Source: SIG299 sp045531955
Lineage (GTDB): Bacteria > Bacillota > Clostridia > Lachnospirales > Lachnospiraceae
DNA length: 64,000 bases
Direction of reading: 5' to 3'
Assembly (NCBI GenBank): GCA_045531955.1
Contig: JAZSFC010000043.1
Location: forward strand, 1 to 64,000
Shown: piece after piece, positions 25,344 through 35,077 of the stretch
How positions within the stretch are numbered: position 1 is the first letter of the stretch
Layout of the letters: every line of letters starts with the position of its first letter
The notes under the pieces: generated by a model
What the model saw: the letters and a program-made list of their open reading frames with translations, nothing else
Database searches by the model: none
Told to the model about the DNA's origin: nothing
Translations under genes and position numbers: made by a program

Positions 25344-26369
25344 GTGAGCGCAAAAGTATTTGGTATTGATTTTGGTACAAGCACGATTAAAATATACAGA
25401 AAGAATGAAGGCGTCATTTTTGATGAAAAGAACATCATTGCTTTATGTAACAATGAAGTAATGGCAATCGGCGACGAAGCATTTGAAATGTTAGGAAAGG
25501 CACCGGATAACTTCATAGTTACTTATCCTGTAAAAAACGGTGTAATTGCGGATATTGCTAATATGCTTTCACTTTTGAATAAAGCCTTTAAAACCATTGC
25601 AGACAAAACCGGCAAAATCACAGGAGCGGATATTATTGTTGCTGCGCCAACCGATATAACAGAAGTAGAAAAAAGAGCTTTTTTCGACCTTGCTGCCAGT
25701 TCCGTTGCAAAGCCAAAGAAGGTCCGTGTTGTGGAAAAACCGATTGCAGATGCTATTGGTTCCGGTTTAGATGTTATGAATGCAAGCGGTGTTATGGTTG
25801 TTAATATCGGTGCAGATACTACGGAAATTTCCATCATGTCTTTGGGCGGTATCGTATTAAGCAAACTGGTTACTACCGGCGGCAATAAATTTGATGATTT
25901 AATTATTAATAATGTGAAAAAGAAATATAATCTCATTATTGGTCAGAAAACGGCAGAAACCATTAAAAAGAAACTTGCATATGCTATTAATCCGGAACAT
26001 GAAACCATTAAGGTATACGGTCGTGACGTAATGAGCGGTCTTCCGATCGAAGCAGAAATTGATTCTGAGTTTGTATATGAAACAATAAATGAAAGTCTTC
26101 ATTCTATCGTAGATGAAGTACGTATCATTTTAGAAAAGACTCCGCCGGAAATTTCTTCAGATATTATTGATGCCGGAATATATATTACCGGAGGTTCTGC
26201 AAATATTAAGAAGATTGACGAATTATTTGCTAAAGAAACCGAACTGGATGTCAAAGTAGCAGATGATCCTGCAAACACGGTAGTAAACGGTCTTGGCAGA
26301 ATTTTAGAAGACAGTGCAAAATACGATTGTCTCGCGTTTTCCTTGAAACAGACCTATTACGGAGGCTGA
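25344..26369 (+). CDS. mreB: Rod shape-determining actin homologue MreB
   Basis: 341 residues. It forms membrane-bound filaments that organise lateral wall synthesis with MreC, MreD, RodA and PBP2. Actin-fold motifs: FGIDFGTSTIKIY (phosphate 1), VVNIGADTTEISI (phosphate 2), YITGGSANIKKIDEL (adenosine). The GTG at 25344 is 8 nt downstream of AAAGGGG; the TTG at 25326 is upstream of that RBS. First of seven or more tightly packed genes. Confidence 0.96.
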   Translation: MSAKVFGIDFGTSTIKIYRKNEGVIFDEKNIIALCNNEVMAIGDEAFEMLGKAPDNFIVTYPVKNGVIADIANMLSLLNKAFKTIADKTGKITGADIIVAAPTDITEVEKRAFFDLAASSVAKPKKVRVVEKPIADAIGSGLDVMNASGVMVVNIGADTTEISIMSLGGIVLSKLVTTGGNKFDDLIINNVKKKYNLIIGQKTAETIKKKLAYAINPEHETIKVYGRDVMSGLPIEAEIDSEFVYETINESLHSIVDEVRIILEKTPPEISSDIIDAGIYITGGSANIKKIDELFAKETELDVKVADDPANTVVNGLGRILEDSAKYDCLAFSLKQTYYGG

Positions 26370-26370
26370 T

Positions 26371-27270
26371 ATGCAAAAAAAACGCAGAAACAGAAACAGA
26401 CGCAGGAGAAATAATAAAAAAACAATTTCCATTTTACCAAAGCATGTTTTTTTTCTGCTGTTATTTATAACAGTAGCTATCGTCTTTGTTTCTTATCGTT
26501 TTCCTAATCTGATTCAGCCTGTCAGAAACGGAATAGAATCCTTCATTATTCCGATGCAGAAAGGTATTAATGTAGTTGGCCGTTCTGTTTCCGACCGTTT
26601 GGCAAGTTTTGATACAATAGAAGAACTTCAAAAGGAAAATGAAGAATTAAAAGCAACCGTAGAAGCACTTACTATGCAGAATCAGCAAATCAGTCAGGAA
26701 AAATATGAGTTAAACAGTTTGCAGGAACTATATGAATTGGATGTAAAATATCCGGATTACAAAAAAGTTGCTGCTAGAATCATTGCAAGAGAAAGCAATG
26801 GATGGTATAACGTATTTACTATTGATAAGGGTTCTAAGGACGGAATTAAAGAAAATATGAATGTTATGGCCGGTAACGGTCTGGTAGGATTAGTTGTTTC
26901 CGTACGTAATAATTCTGCTACCGTAAGAACAATTATTGACGATAGCAGCAAAGTAAGCGGTATGTTTCTGAAAACATCCGATACTTGTATTGTATCCGGT
27001 GATTTGAATTCCATGATAACCGACGGAAGAATCAAAGTTTCCATGATTTCTATTGATGCGGATATTAATGAAAATGATGAAATTGTAACTTCACATATCA
27101 GTGACAAATTCCAGCAAGGAATATTAGTTGGTTATGTTACCGATATAAGAATAGATTCCAGTAATATGACAAAAACTGCGTATCTTACCCCGGTCGTTGA
27201 CTTTGAACATTTGGATACGGTATTGATTATTACTGAATTAAAAGAATCCTTTGAATTAGAAGAAGAGTAG
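26371..27270 (+). CDS. mreC: Rod shape-determining protein MreC
   Basis: 299 residues. A very basic N-terminus (KKRRNRNRRRRNNKK), one membrane helix (about 24-43), a coiled coil (TIEELQKENEELKATVEALT) and extracellular beta-barrels (IARESNGWYNVFTIDKGSKD, GNGLVGLVVSV). MreC scaffolds the elongasome and activates PBP2. It starts 1 nt after the mreB stop. Confidence 0.94.
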   Translation: MQKKRRNRNRRRRNNKKTISILPKHVFFLLLFITVAIVFVSYRFPNLIQPVRNGIESFIIPMQKGINVVGRSVSDRLASFDTIEELQKENEELKATVEALTMQNQQISQEKYELNSLQELYELDVKYPDYKKVAARIIARESNGWYNVFTIDKGSKDGIKENMNVMAGNGLVGLVVSVRNNSATVRTIIDDSSKVSGMFLKTSDTCIVSGDLNSMITDGRIKVSMISIDADINENDEIVTSHISDKFQQGILVGYVTDIRIDSSNMTKTAYLTPVVDFEHLDTVLIITELKESFELEEE

Positions 27271-27289
27271 CAAAGAAAGGGATTTCTGA

Positions 27290-27799
27290 GTGATACGACT
27301 GATTGTAACCTTAATTGAACTTATCTTTTGTTTTTTACTGCAGACATCACTGTTTTCGTTTATCAGAATTTCGGGAGTAGTGCCAAACTGTCTTTTAATT
27401 CTTGTTATTGCGGTTTCTTATACAAGAGGACAGATTCCTGCTATGTTTACCGGCTTTTTTGCAGGTATGCTGCTGGATTTATGCTTTTCGGAAACCGTTG
27501 GCTTTTGTACGATTATTTATATGATAATTGCTTACTTAGCCGGATTTGCACATAAAATTTACTATGAACGGGATTACTTCGTGCCGGGGGCATTGATTTT
27601 TGCCGGTGAATTTGTATATTCCTTTCTGTATTACATGTTGTTTTTCCTTTTAAGGGGAAAACTGGAACTTCATACTTATTTTATCTATACCATTTTGCCT
27701 AGAATGCTGTATACTGTATTGGCAAGTCTCGCATTGTATCCGGCATTCCATGGAATACACCGGTTATTACTCCGTTTGGAAGGAAAGCATGATGATTAA
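27290..27799 (+). CDS. mreD: Rod shape-determining protein MreD
   Basis: 169 residues, almost entirely hydrophobic with about five membrane helices. FAGMLLDLCFSETVGFCTII matches the conserved G-x-x-x-D motif of MreD. GTG start with AAAGG upstream. The 3' end overlaps the PBP2 start. Confidence 0.9.
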   Translation: MIRLIVTLIELIFCFLLQTSLFSFIRISGVVPNCLLILVIAVSYTRGQIPAMFTGFFAGMLLDLCFSETVGFCTIIYMIIAYLAGFAHKIYYERDYFVPGALIFAGEFVYSFLYYMLFFLLRGKLELHTYFIYTILPRMLYTVLASLALYPAFHGIHRLLLRLEGKHDD

Positions 27800-30617
27800 A
27801 TATATCGTTGAAAAACTGAAAGACCTCCTGATGTCCCGGTTATTCTGGCTGTCCGTTATTTATTGCATACTTGCTTTTGTTTTACTGCAACGTATGTTTC
27901 AGTTACAAATTGTTCAGGGTAGTGAAACAGAAGAAAAGCAAAGCTACTATAAAGTTGTGGACCGATATATTCCAAGTACCAGAGGACTTATTTATGATGT
28001 AAACGGAGAACTTCTTGCCTATAATGAATTATCCTTTTCCGTACTTTTGGAAGACAGTGCACAAAATAGTACAAATGCAGCAAAAAACGAATCCATTCAT
28101 AAGATGGTTAATATTTTAAAACAGCATGGTTATGATATTGAATTGGATTTTGCTATTGAAATTGATGAAAACGGCGAATTACAGTTTAATGTTTCCGGTG
28201 CGGCCGAACAACGTTTTAAAAAGAATGCTTATGGAAAACGCTCTGTGAATGCGTTATCAGATGAACAAAAAAATGCATCAGCAGAAGAGGTATTTAACTT
28301 CTTACGCTTTGGTGATAAATCAAGTGTAATGTTTCAGGTTTCGGAAGAGTATTCTTTGGAAGAAGCATTAGATATCGTTACGGTACGATATCATTTCTTT
28401 ACTTTAGTAGATAAATCTTCCCAACTTACCATTGCTTCAAATGTGGATGATTCCGCTATTGCAGCAATTTCAGAGTCCAGTGGTGATATTCCCGGCGTAT
28501 CGGTTGTTCAGCGTACCAAAAGAGCATACAATCATGCCCTGTATTTTGCCCATGTTATCGGTTATACCGGACAGGTTACCGAGGCAGAACTGGAAGTATT
28601 AAACGGAGAAGACGGAACAGGGACCTACCAGTTATCGGATTATGTAGGAAAAACAGGATTAGAAAAGGAATTAGAAGACGTTTTGGCCGGAACCAAAGGA
28701 GTTGAAAGAATTACTTTAAACAGTTCAGGAAAAGTTATTAGTACTGAAATAATTTCCGAACCGGTTCCTGGACAGAATATTTATTTAACCCTGGATGTGG
28801 ACACCCAGAAAGCATATTATTATATTATTGAAAAAAATCTGGCAGAAACATTAGGAAAAGTTATTGTAGAAGAAATGGACTACGGAACAAAGGGTGAATC
28901 CAGTGAGGATATTCTTATTCCGGTTTATGAGGTATATTATTCATTATTTAATAATAATGTATTTGATATTGACCACCTTAATGCAGAAGATGCTACAGAT
29001 TTAGAAAAAAAAGTATACGGTTATTATACAAGTAAGAGAGACAGTGTAATTGAAGGTCTTCAAAAGCATTTAGAATACGGAAGCACAAGACTCAAAAGTA
29101 AGCTTAGTGAATCCATGCAAAGCTACCTATCATACTATATGTCTCAAATGATTGACTTAGGACTGCTTTCTTCTGAAAGAATGGACTCATCCGACAGTAC
29201 GTATCAGGCTTATATAAACGGCAAAATCAGTGCGGCTCAGTTTTTAGCCCATAGTATAAACAGCCAGTGGGTTGACCTTGATGCACTGGGAATCACAGGA
29301 GAATATTTCAGTACGGATGAAATCTATTCCATTTTATTAACAAAAACATTCGATTCCCTATATAACAACCGTGATTTCGACTTAAAAATTTATCGGGATT
29401 TGATATTTAATTACAAATTATCAGGAAAAGAAATTTGTCTTTTATTATTTGATCAAAATGTGATAGAATATAATGACAAGGATTATAGTGATGTAAAGCG
29501 TAGCAGGATTTCAGCATATGACTTTATTATGCAAAAAATTCTTAATGTGGAAATTACACCGCGTCAGCTGGCCTTAGAACCATGCAGTGGTACGGTTATC
29601 CAAACGGATGTAGATAAAGGAGCAGTTACTGCACTTGTATCGTATCCGAGTTATGACATAAACCAGTTAGCCAATAAAATTGAATGGGAATATTATTCCT
29701 CATTACTTGCTGACAAATCCAATCCGTTATATAACCGTGCAACACAACAAAGAACTACTACAGGTTCTACCATCAAAATGATGACAACAGTGGCCGGTTT
29801 ATTAAATAAAGTTATTACAATCAATGAAAAAATATACGATCACGTTATATTTGATAAAATTGTTCCGTCGCCGAGCTGTCACTCTAAAAAAGGACATAAA
29901 GAACAGGATTTTTCCGATGCTATCATGAATTCCTGTAACTATTACTTTTATGAAGTAGGATACCGGCTTGCAACTGATAAAAACGGAAAATATTCCGATA
30001 GTCTCGGATTATCAAAGTTAGAGGAAACATCAAAACTCTTTGGCTTTGACCGTGCCTCCGGTATTGAGCTTGGTGAAGCTACTCCAAGTTTTGCTTCTAC
30101 CGATGCGGTACGTTCTTCCATCGGATATGGACACTCCTTCACACCGTTGCAAATTTCACGATATGCAAATACTCTTGCAACAAAAGGAACTTTATATCAA
30201 TATACACTAATTGATAAAATAACAGATAAAGACGGAAACATAATAAGTTCTCTTACACCGGAAGTAGAAAACCAGATAGAGGGTATCAGTAATAAGGCAT
30301 GGAATAAAATCACGGAAGGTATGGAAAATGTGATTTTAAAATATTCCAGTACATTAAAAAAGGCTTATGCGGATATTCCGGTTACTGTTGCCGGTAAAAC
30401 AGGTACAGCACAGCAGGGTGCAAATATCCCGCCACATTCCGTATTTGTTTCTTATGCTCCGTCCGACAAACCTGAAATCAGTGTGGTTGCTGTTATTGCG
30501 AACGGATATTCCGGTAATTATTCCGGTTTGTTATGTCGTGATATCTACGGATATTATTATAATGGCGAATATCGCGAGTATTTAAATAAATCCAGTGAGG
30601 AGGGGTTAGTTCAGTGA
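27789..30617 (+). CDS. mrdA: Elongation-specific penicillin-binding protein 2, enlarged
   Basis: 942 residues, about 250-300 longer than ordinary class B PBPs. Cytoplasmic tail and membrane helix (about 14-36), then the dimerisation/pedestal domain (DRYIPSTRGLIYDVNGELLA; HVIGYTGQV; YVGKTGLEKELEDVL). A long, mostly helical region at about 350-610 has no counterpart I recognise. The transpeptidase comes last: Ser in GSTIK at about 660, SCN at about 715, KTGT at about 870. It cross-links lateral peptidoglycan with RodA as partner. ATG 27789 or 27792 both fit GGAAGGA; the start overlaps mreD by 11 nt. Confidence 0.93.
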   Translation: MMIKYIVEKLKDLLMSRLFWLSVIYCILAFVLLQRMFQLQIVQGSETEEKQSYYKVVDRYIPSTRGLIYDVNGELLAYNELSFSVLLEDSAQNSTNAAKNESIHKMVNILKQHGYDIELDFAIEIDENGELQFNVSGAAEQRFKKNAYGKRSVNALSDEQKNASAEEVFNFLRFGDKSSVMFQVSEEYSLEEALDIVTVRYHFFTLVDKSSQLTIASNVDDSAIAAISESSGDIPGVSVVQRTKRAYNHALYFAHVIGYTGQVTEAELEVLNGEDGTGTYQLSDYVGKTGLEKELEDVLAGTKGVERITLNSSGKVISTEIISEPVPGQNIYLTLDVDTQKAYYYIIEKNLAETLGKVIVEEMDYGTKGESSEDILIPVYEVYYSLFNNNVFDIDHLNAEDATDLEKKVYGYYTSKRDSVIEGLQKHLEYGSTRLKSKLSESMQSYLSYYMSQMIDLGLLSSERMDSSDSTYQAYINGKISAAQFLAHSINSQWVDLDALGITGEYFSTDEIYSILLTKTFDSLYNNRDFDLKIYRDLIFNYKLSGKEICLLLFDQNVIEYNDKDYSDVKRSRISAYDFIMQKILNVEITPRQLALEPCSGTVIQTDVDKGAVTALVSYPSYDINQLANKIEWEYYSSLLADKSNPLYNRATQQRTTTGSTIKMMTTVAGLLNKVITINEKIYDHVIFDKIVPSPSCHSKKGHKEQDFSDAIMNSCNYYFYEVGYRLATDKNGKYSDSLGLSKLEETSKLFGFDRASGIELGEATPSFASTDAVRSSIGYGHSFTPLQISRYANTLATKGTLYQYTLIDKITDKDGNIISSLTPEVENQIEGISNKAWNKITEGMENVILKYSSTLKKAYADIPVTVAGKTGTAQQGANIPPHSVFVSYAPSDKPEISVVAVIANGYSGNYSGLLCRDIYGYYYNGEYREYLNKSSEEGLVQ

Positions 30618-31273
30618 GTTCATCTGTAAAAATCAGAGGAAGTAAGCATGGTATAAGTGTTAAACTGGACGCGAAAGCTTCTTATGATGAAATCAAACAG
30701 GATATGGCATCCGAATTTAAGGATGCCGGCAAATTCTTAGGTGATGAAAAGCTTGCTATTAGTTTCGAAGGCTATTTTTTAACGGAAGAACAACAGGAAG
30801 AACTTGTAAGTATCATACATCAGAATTGCGATGTTCATATTGTATGTATACTGGATAACAGTCCGGAACAGGATAAAAAGTTTTATAACTCAGTGCAGGA
30901 AACCATGGCAGAATTTGATGCTTCTACCGGTCAGTTTTATAAAGGGCATCTGCGTTCCGGTCAGGTTTTGGAATTCGAACACAGTGTTATCGTTATCGGT
31001 GATGTTAATCCGGGTGCAAGTATTATTTCCAAAGGAAATATTATTATTTTAGGCTCTCTTCGCGGAACCGCATATGCAGGAGCTTCCGGCAAAAAAAATT
31101 GTTTTATTGTAGCAATGGACATGCAGCCTATCCAGTTAAGAATAGCTGAGGTGTTTGCCAGAGCATCCGATAACAGCAGGGGTCCCGCAGAACCGCGGAT
31201 AGCTTTTGTAAATAATGAAAATATTTATATAGAACCACTTTCAAAATCGGTTCTTAATGATATTACACTTTAA
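30614..31273 (+). CDS. minC: Septum site-determining protein MinC
   Basis: 219 residues. An N-terminal domain (VKIRGSKHGISVKLDAKASY) and a C-terminal beta-helix (YKGHLRSGQVLEFEHSVIVI, GDVNPGASIISKGNIIILG, LRGTAYAG) that binds MinD and FtsZ. It blocks FtsZ assembly away from midcell. GTG start overlapping the PBP2 stop by 4 nt, with RBS GAGGAGGGG: translational coupling. Confidence 0.95.
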   Translation: MSSSVKIRGSKHGISVKLDAKASYDEIKQDMASEFKDAGKFLGDEKLAISFEGYFLTEEQQEELVSIIHQNCDVHIVCILDNSPEQDKKFYNSVQETMAEFDASTGQFYKGHLRSGQVLEFEHSVIVIGDVNPGASIISKGNIIILGSLRGTAYAGASGKKNCFIVAMDMQPIQLRIAEVFARASDNSRGPAEPRIAFVNNENIYIEPLSKSVLNDITL

Positions 31274-31296
31274 TTTATTTTGGAGGATTTCAAAGA

Positions 31297-32076
31297 ATGG
31301 GTGAAGTAATTGTAGTTACATCAGGTACGGGCGGGGTTGGTAAAACCACAACGACCGCAAACGTAGGTACTGGCCTTGCTAAGCTTGGCATGAAAGTTGT
31401 TTTAATTGATACAGATATCGGTCTCCGTAATCTGGACGTAGTAATGGGATTGGAAAACCGTATCGTATACAATCTGGTAGACGTTATTGAAGGAAATTGT
31501 AAGATTAATCAGGCCTTTATTAAAGTTAAAGGTTATGAAAATTTCTATCTTCTTCCGTCTGCTCAGACCAGAGACAAAACTTCCGTAACACCGGAACAGA
31601 TGAAAGAATTAACCGATCGCTTAAAAGAAAGCTTTGACTATGTTCTTATCGACTGTCCGGCAGGTATCGAACAGGGCTTTAAAAATGCAATTGCAGGTGC
31701 AACAAGAGCTTTAGTTGTAACAACTCCGGAAGTTTCTGCGGTACGTGATGCGGACCGAATCATCGGATTACTGGAGGCAAATGAAATCACTAAAACAGAG
31801 CTTGTAGTTAACAGACTTCGTATCGATATGGTAAAACGCGGCGATATGTTATCTTGTGAAGATGTACTTGAAATTTTATCCATTGATCTTATCGGTGTTG
31901 TTCCGGATGATGAAAACATCATTGTTTCTACAAATAACGGTGTACCTCTTGTAGGCGACAGCTCTATGGCAGGTAAGGCTTATATGAACATTTGCCACAG
32001 AATTTTAGGTGAAGAAGTTCCATATCTTGATTTAAATAAAAAAGGCGGTTTGTTCAGTAAACTGTTCAAAAAGTAA
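31297..32076 (+). CDS. minD: Septum site-determining ATPase MinD
   Basis: 259 residues. ParA/MinD ATPase with deviant Walker A SGTGGVGKTTTTANVG, DTDIGLRNLDVVMGLENR, and a C-terminal amphipathic membrane-targeting helix (GGLFSKLFKK). It recruits MinC to the membrane and is displaced by MinE. RBS TGGAGG. Confidence 0.98.
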   Translation: MGEVIVVTSGTGGVGKTTTTANVGTGLAKLGMKVVLIDTDIGLRNLDVVMGLENRIVYNLVDVIEGNCKINQAFIKVKGYENFYLLPSAQTRDKTSVTPEQMKELTDRLKESFDYVLIDCPAGIEQGFKNAIAGATRALVVTTPEVSAVRDADRIIGLLEANEITKTELVVNRLRIDMVKRGDMLSCEDVLEILSIDLIGVVPDDENIIVSTNNGVPLVGDSSMAGKAYMNICHRILGEEVPYLDLNKKGGLFSKLFKK

Positions 32077-32096
32077 AATATGAGGAGAAGATAACA

Positions 32097-32369
32097 ATGG
32101 CATTCGCTGATTTTTTTAAGAAAAAGCAATCCGGCAGCACAGCTAAAGATCGTTTGAAATTGGTTTTAGTATCCGATCGTGCAGGCTGTTCCCCGGAAGT
32201 GATGGAAAAAATCAAAAATGATATTATTGCGGTTATTTCCAAGTACATAGAAATTGATTTGGAAGGACTTGATATTAATATTAACTACAAGCCTGATCCT
32301 GAAACAGGCGTAGAGGGTCCTGCATTATTTGCAAATATTCCAATCAAGGATATGAAATCAAAGAAATAA
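32097..32369 (+). CDS. minE: Cell division topological specificity factor MinE
   Basis: 90 residues. The N-terminal part has SAKDRLKLVLVSDRA-like sequence (TAKDRLKLVLVSDRA), the MinD-binding helix/strand. The C-terminal dimerisation domain has KNDIIAVISKYIEID. MinE together with DivIVA (39406) in one genome is typical for Clostridia and suggests a Min oscillator or hybrid system. Confidence 0.95.
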   Translation: MAFADFFKKKQSGSTAKDRLKLVLVSDRAGCSPEVMEKIKNDIIAVISKYIEIDLEGLDININYKPDPETGVEGPALFANIPIKDMKSKK

Positions 32370-32381
32370 GGACTGTTTTAC

Positions 32382-33566
32382 ATGTTCAAAAAATTACGAG
32401 AATATGATTTTAGAAAATTCGACCTGGGGCTGTTAATTGCAGCTATTATATTAGGGGCAATCGGAGCATTTCTTTTGTTAAAAATTCCCGGTGTATTAAA
32501 TCCGGAAGGTGCGTCCTTAAAACAGCTTCTGGGTGTGTTTTTCGGAGTTTGCCTGGCAATTTTTGTATCATTATTTGACTATCATTTTGTTGCTAAGTTT
32601 TTTGTACCGCTATATTTGGTAAACTTTGTGTTTTTGTTTCTTGTAAAGTTCACAAAGTTTGGCATAGGTGTCTACGGTACAAAACGTTGGCTCGGTATTA
32701 AAGATGTATTTCAGTTCCAGCCATCGGAACTTACCAAGGTCATTATGCTAATTGTCATAGCAAAATTATTTGATTTACTAAAGGAACGCCTGCATAAATT
32801 CAGCACACTGCTGATTGTAGGAATTGTTATGGCAATTCCTACTTTTCTGGTATTGATACAAACCGATCTTTCTACTGCAATCGTTCTATTTGGCAGTTTT
32901 ATTGTTATGGTATTTGCATCCGGTTATTCCATGAAGATTCTCGGAATACTTGCGGCAGTAGCAGTACCGACTGTATATGGACTTTTTTGGTACATTCTTC
33001 AGCCAAACAATTTGCTGATAGAATATGAAATTATGAAACCATATCAGCAGAACCGAATTTTATCCTTGTTACATCCGGATAATGCGGAATATTCTGAGTT
33101 ATTGTATCAGCAGGAAAATGCAGTAAAGGCAATGAGCTCCGGCGGTTTACTCGGAAAAACATTTGTTGGTGATACAGGAGTACGCGGCACCGCATATGTT
33201 CCCGTAGTGGAAAGCGATTTTATTTTCACCGGTGTGGGTGAAGAATTTGGTTTTTTAGGTGCTGCGGCAGTAATAGTACTGCTTACTTTTATAGTATTTC
33301 GAATCATGCTTACCGCAAAGCGTTCCACTGATATTATGGGAAAAGTAATTGCAACCGGTGCTGCGGCTATACTTATGTTTCAAACTTTTATCAATATTGG
33401 AGTTGTCTCCATGATTTTACCGAATACAGGTATTCCGCTTCCGTTTGTAAGCAGCGGATTAAGCTCTGTAGTTGGTTGTTATTCAATGTTGGGGTTAGTT
33501 TTAAACATTGCTATTAATACAGGCAAGAAACAAGTTTCGGAAAAAAGCATGTTTAATTTAAATTAG
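32382..33566 (+). CDS. rodA: SEDS-family peptidoglycan glycosyltransferase RodA
   Basis: 394 residues with about ten membrane helices. Hallmarks: KRWLGIKDVFQFQPSELTKV (conserved GxxxFQPSE) and the C-terminal GIPLPFVSSGLSSVVGCYSM. It polymerises lipid II with PBP2. RodA rather than FtsW is preferred because of its place with mreBCD and the PBP2 gene. Confidence 0.93.
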   Translation: MFKKLREYDFRKFDLGLLIAAIILGAIGAFLLLKIPGVLNPEGASLKQLLGVFFGVCLAIFVSLFDYHFVAKFFVPLYLVNFVFLFLVKFTKFGIGVYGTKRWLGIKDVFQFQPSELTKVIMLIVIAKLFDLLKERLHKFSTLLIVGIVMAIPTFLVLIQTDLSTAIVLFGSFIVMVFASGYSMKILGILAAVAVPTVYGLFWYILQPNNLLIEYEIMKPYQQNRILSLLHPDNAEYSELLYQQENAVKAMSSGGLLGKTFVGDTGVRGTAYVPVVESDFIFTGVGEEFGFLGAAAVIVLLTFIVFRIMLTAKRSTDIMGKVIATGAAAILMFQTFINIGVVSMILPNTGIPLPFVSSGLSSVVGCYSMLGLVLNIAINTGKKQVSEKSMFNLN

Positions 33567-33586
33567 TAACTTAGGGGGTATCAAGA

Positions 33587-33985
33587 ATGAATATTGGATT
33601 AATTGCACATGATGCCAAGAAAAAACTGATGCAGAATTTTTGTGTGGCATATCGCGGCATTTTGTGTAAGCACGAACTTTATGCAACCGGAACAACCGGA
33701 CGGCTGATAGAGGAAGTAACCAATTTGTCAATTCACAAGTATTTGGCCGGACATTTGGGCGGACAGCAGCAAATGGGAGCTCAAATTGAAAATAATGAAA
33801 TTGATTTGGTAATATATTTGCGTGATCCACTTTCTCCAAAAGCACATGAACCGGATGCAAATAATGTCATCAGTTTATGTGACGTGCATAATATTCCGTT
33901 TGCAACTAATTTAGCATCAGCAGAACTAATGATTAAAGCATTAGACCGTGGCGATTTAGATTGGCGTGAATTATACAAAAGATAA
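33587..33985 (+). CDS. mgsA: Methylglyoxal synthase
   Basis: 132 residues. Converts dihydroxyacetone phosphate to methylglyoxal plus phosphate, a bypass of lower glycolysis under phosphate or sugar-phosphate stress. Seen: IGLIAHDAKKKLM, ATGTTGRLIEE (phosphate site), LGGQQQMGAQI, LRDPLSPKAHEPD (catalytic Asp and His) and PFATNLASAE. RBS AGGGGGT. Often linked to the rodA/min cluster in Clostridia. Confidence 0.97.
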   Translation: MNIGLIAHDAKKKLMQNFCVAYRGILCKHELYATGTTGRLIEEVTNLSIHKYLAGHLGGQQQMGAQIENNEIDLVIYLRDPLSPKAHEPDANNVISLCDVHNIPFATNLASAELMIKALDRGDLDWRELYKR

Positions 33986-33994
33986 TTACATAAT

Positions 33995-35053
33995 ATGAAT
34001 AGAAATCTATTATTAAAAAGAGTTGTAAAAAGCATAATAATTATATCACTCTGTTTCTTTACAGGTTGTTCAACTCCGGTTTCTGAGGATAGTTCCATTG
34101 TAACAAAAGAGCAGAACAGTTCTTTCCCGGAACCAACAGAAACATTGGTCCCGACACTGACTCCGACAGAAACACCGACGCCGGTCCCGACAGCAACACC
34201 AAGTCCGTCGCCATCACCGACGCCAACGGAGATTCCGGTTTTAGACCAAATTCTTTCTTTGGAAGCAACTAAAATAACGGAAGATGATATTCCGGTTAAG
34301 GCAGCATTATTGGTAAACTTAACAGAAAATCAAGTGCTGTATTCTAAGCATTCAACGGAAAAGATTTATCCGGCAAGTATTACTAAGCTTATGACGGCCT
34401 TAGTTGCCTTTTCTTCAGAAATTGATTTTACACAAACAGTAGAAATCAGTAAAACAGCAACAACTCCGGTTATTTCCAGTGCAAAGATGTGTGGGTTTAA
34501 AGCCGGTGACCGTATTTTGCTTCTTGATTTACTGAAATGCATGTTAATCTATTCCGGAAATGATACTTCGGTAGCGGTAGCAGAGCATATTTCAGGTTCG
34601 GAAGAAGCTTTTGTAGCTCTTATGAATCAAAAAGCGGAAGAGTTAGGCATGAAAAAAACTCATTTTTGTAATTCTCATGGACTTCCGGATGATAATCATG
34701 TAACTTCTGCTTATGATATTTATTTAATTATGCAAAAACTCTTTAACTTTGAAGAATTTCTTGGTATAATAGAGTCAGGTTCCATTAAAGTGGATGTTTT
34801 AAGAGGGGAATCCCTTAAAACATTTACCTTTGAGTCCACTAACCAGTTTTTCTGGGGCACATATCAGCTACCGGAAGGAATTATCATGCTTGGTGGAAAA
34901 ACAGGTACCACAAATAAAGCAGGTTGTTGTTTAACCCTATACGTCAAGGATCAAAACAATAACTGCTATATTGCTGAGATTTTTGGCGCAGAATCCTATG
35001 AGAGTTTATATGCTTGTATGATTCAGTTACTAAAAAAAATTTCAGTAGAATAA
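33995..35053 (+). CDS. D-alanyl-D-alanine carboxypeptidase (S11), predicted lipoprotein
   Basis: 352 residues. A signal sequence ends in the lipobox FTGC (Cys25), so the enzyme is probably lipid-anchored. This is unlike most DacA-type enzymes, which use a C-terminal amphipathic helix. A Pro/Thr/Ser-rich tether (about 45-80) follows. The catalytic domain has SITK (Ser128, Lys131), SGN in YSGNDTSVAVAEHI and KTGT in LGGKTGTTNKAG. The C-terminal beta domain of PBP5-type enzymes appears to be missing. It would trim the terminal D-Ala of stem peptides. Only a weak RBS is visible; the start is 9 nt after mgsA. Confidence 0.92.
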   Translation: MNRNLLLKRVVKSIIIISLCFFTGCSTPVSEDSSIVTKEQNSSFPEPTETLVPTLTPTETPTPVPTATPSPSPSPTPTEIPVLDQILSLEATKITEDDIPVKAALLVNLTENQVLYSKHSTEKIYPASITKLMTALVAFSSEIDFTQTVEISKTATTPVISSAKMCGFKAGDRILLLDLLKCMLIYSGNDTSVAVAEHISGSEEAFVALMNQKAEELGMKKTHFCNSHGLPDDNHVTSAYDIYLIMQKLFNFEEFLGIIESGSIKVDVLRGESLKTFTFESTNQFFWGTYQLPEGIIMLGGKTGTTNKAGCCLTLYVKDQNNNCYIAEIFGAESYESLYACMIQLLKKISVE

Positions 35054-35077
35054 AACATACTTTTAAGGAGGACGGCT

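Noticed and set aside
34128..34236. Tandem DNA repeat of ccgacn-like units
   Set aside because: It is the coding sequence of the Pro/Thr-rich tether of the carboxypeptidase; the repetition follows from low-complexity protein sequence.
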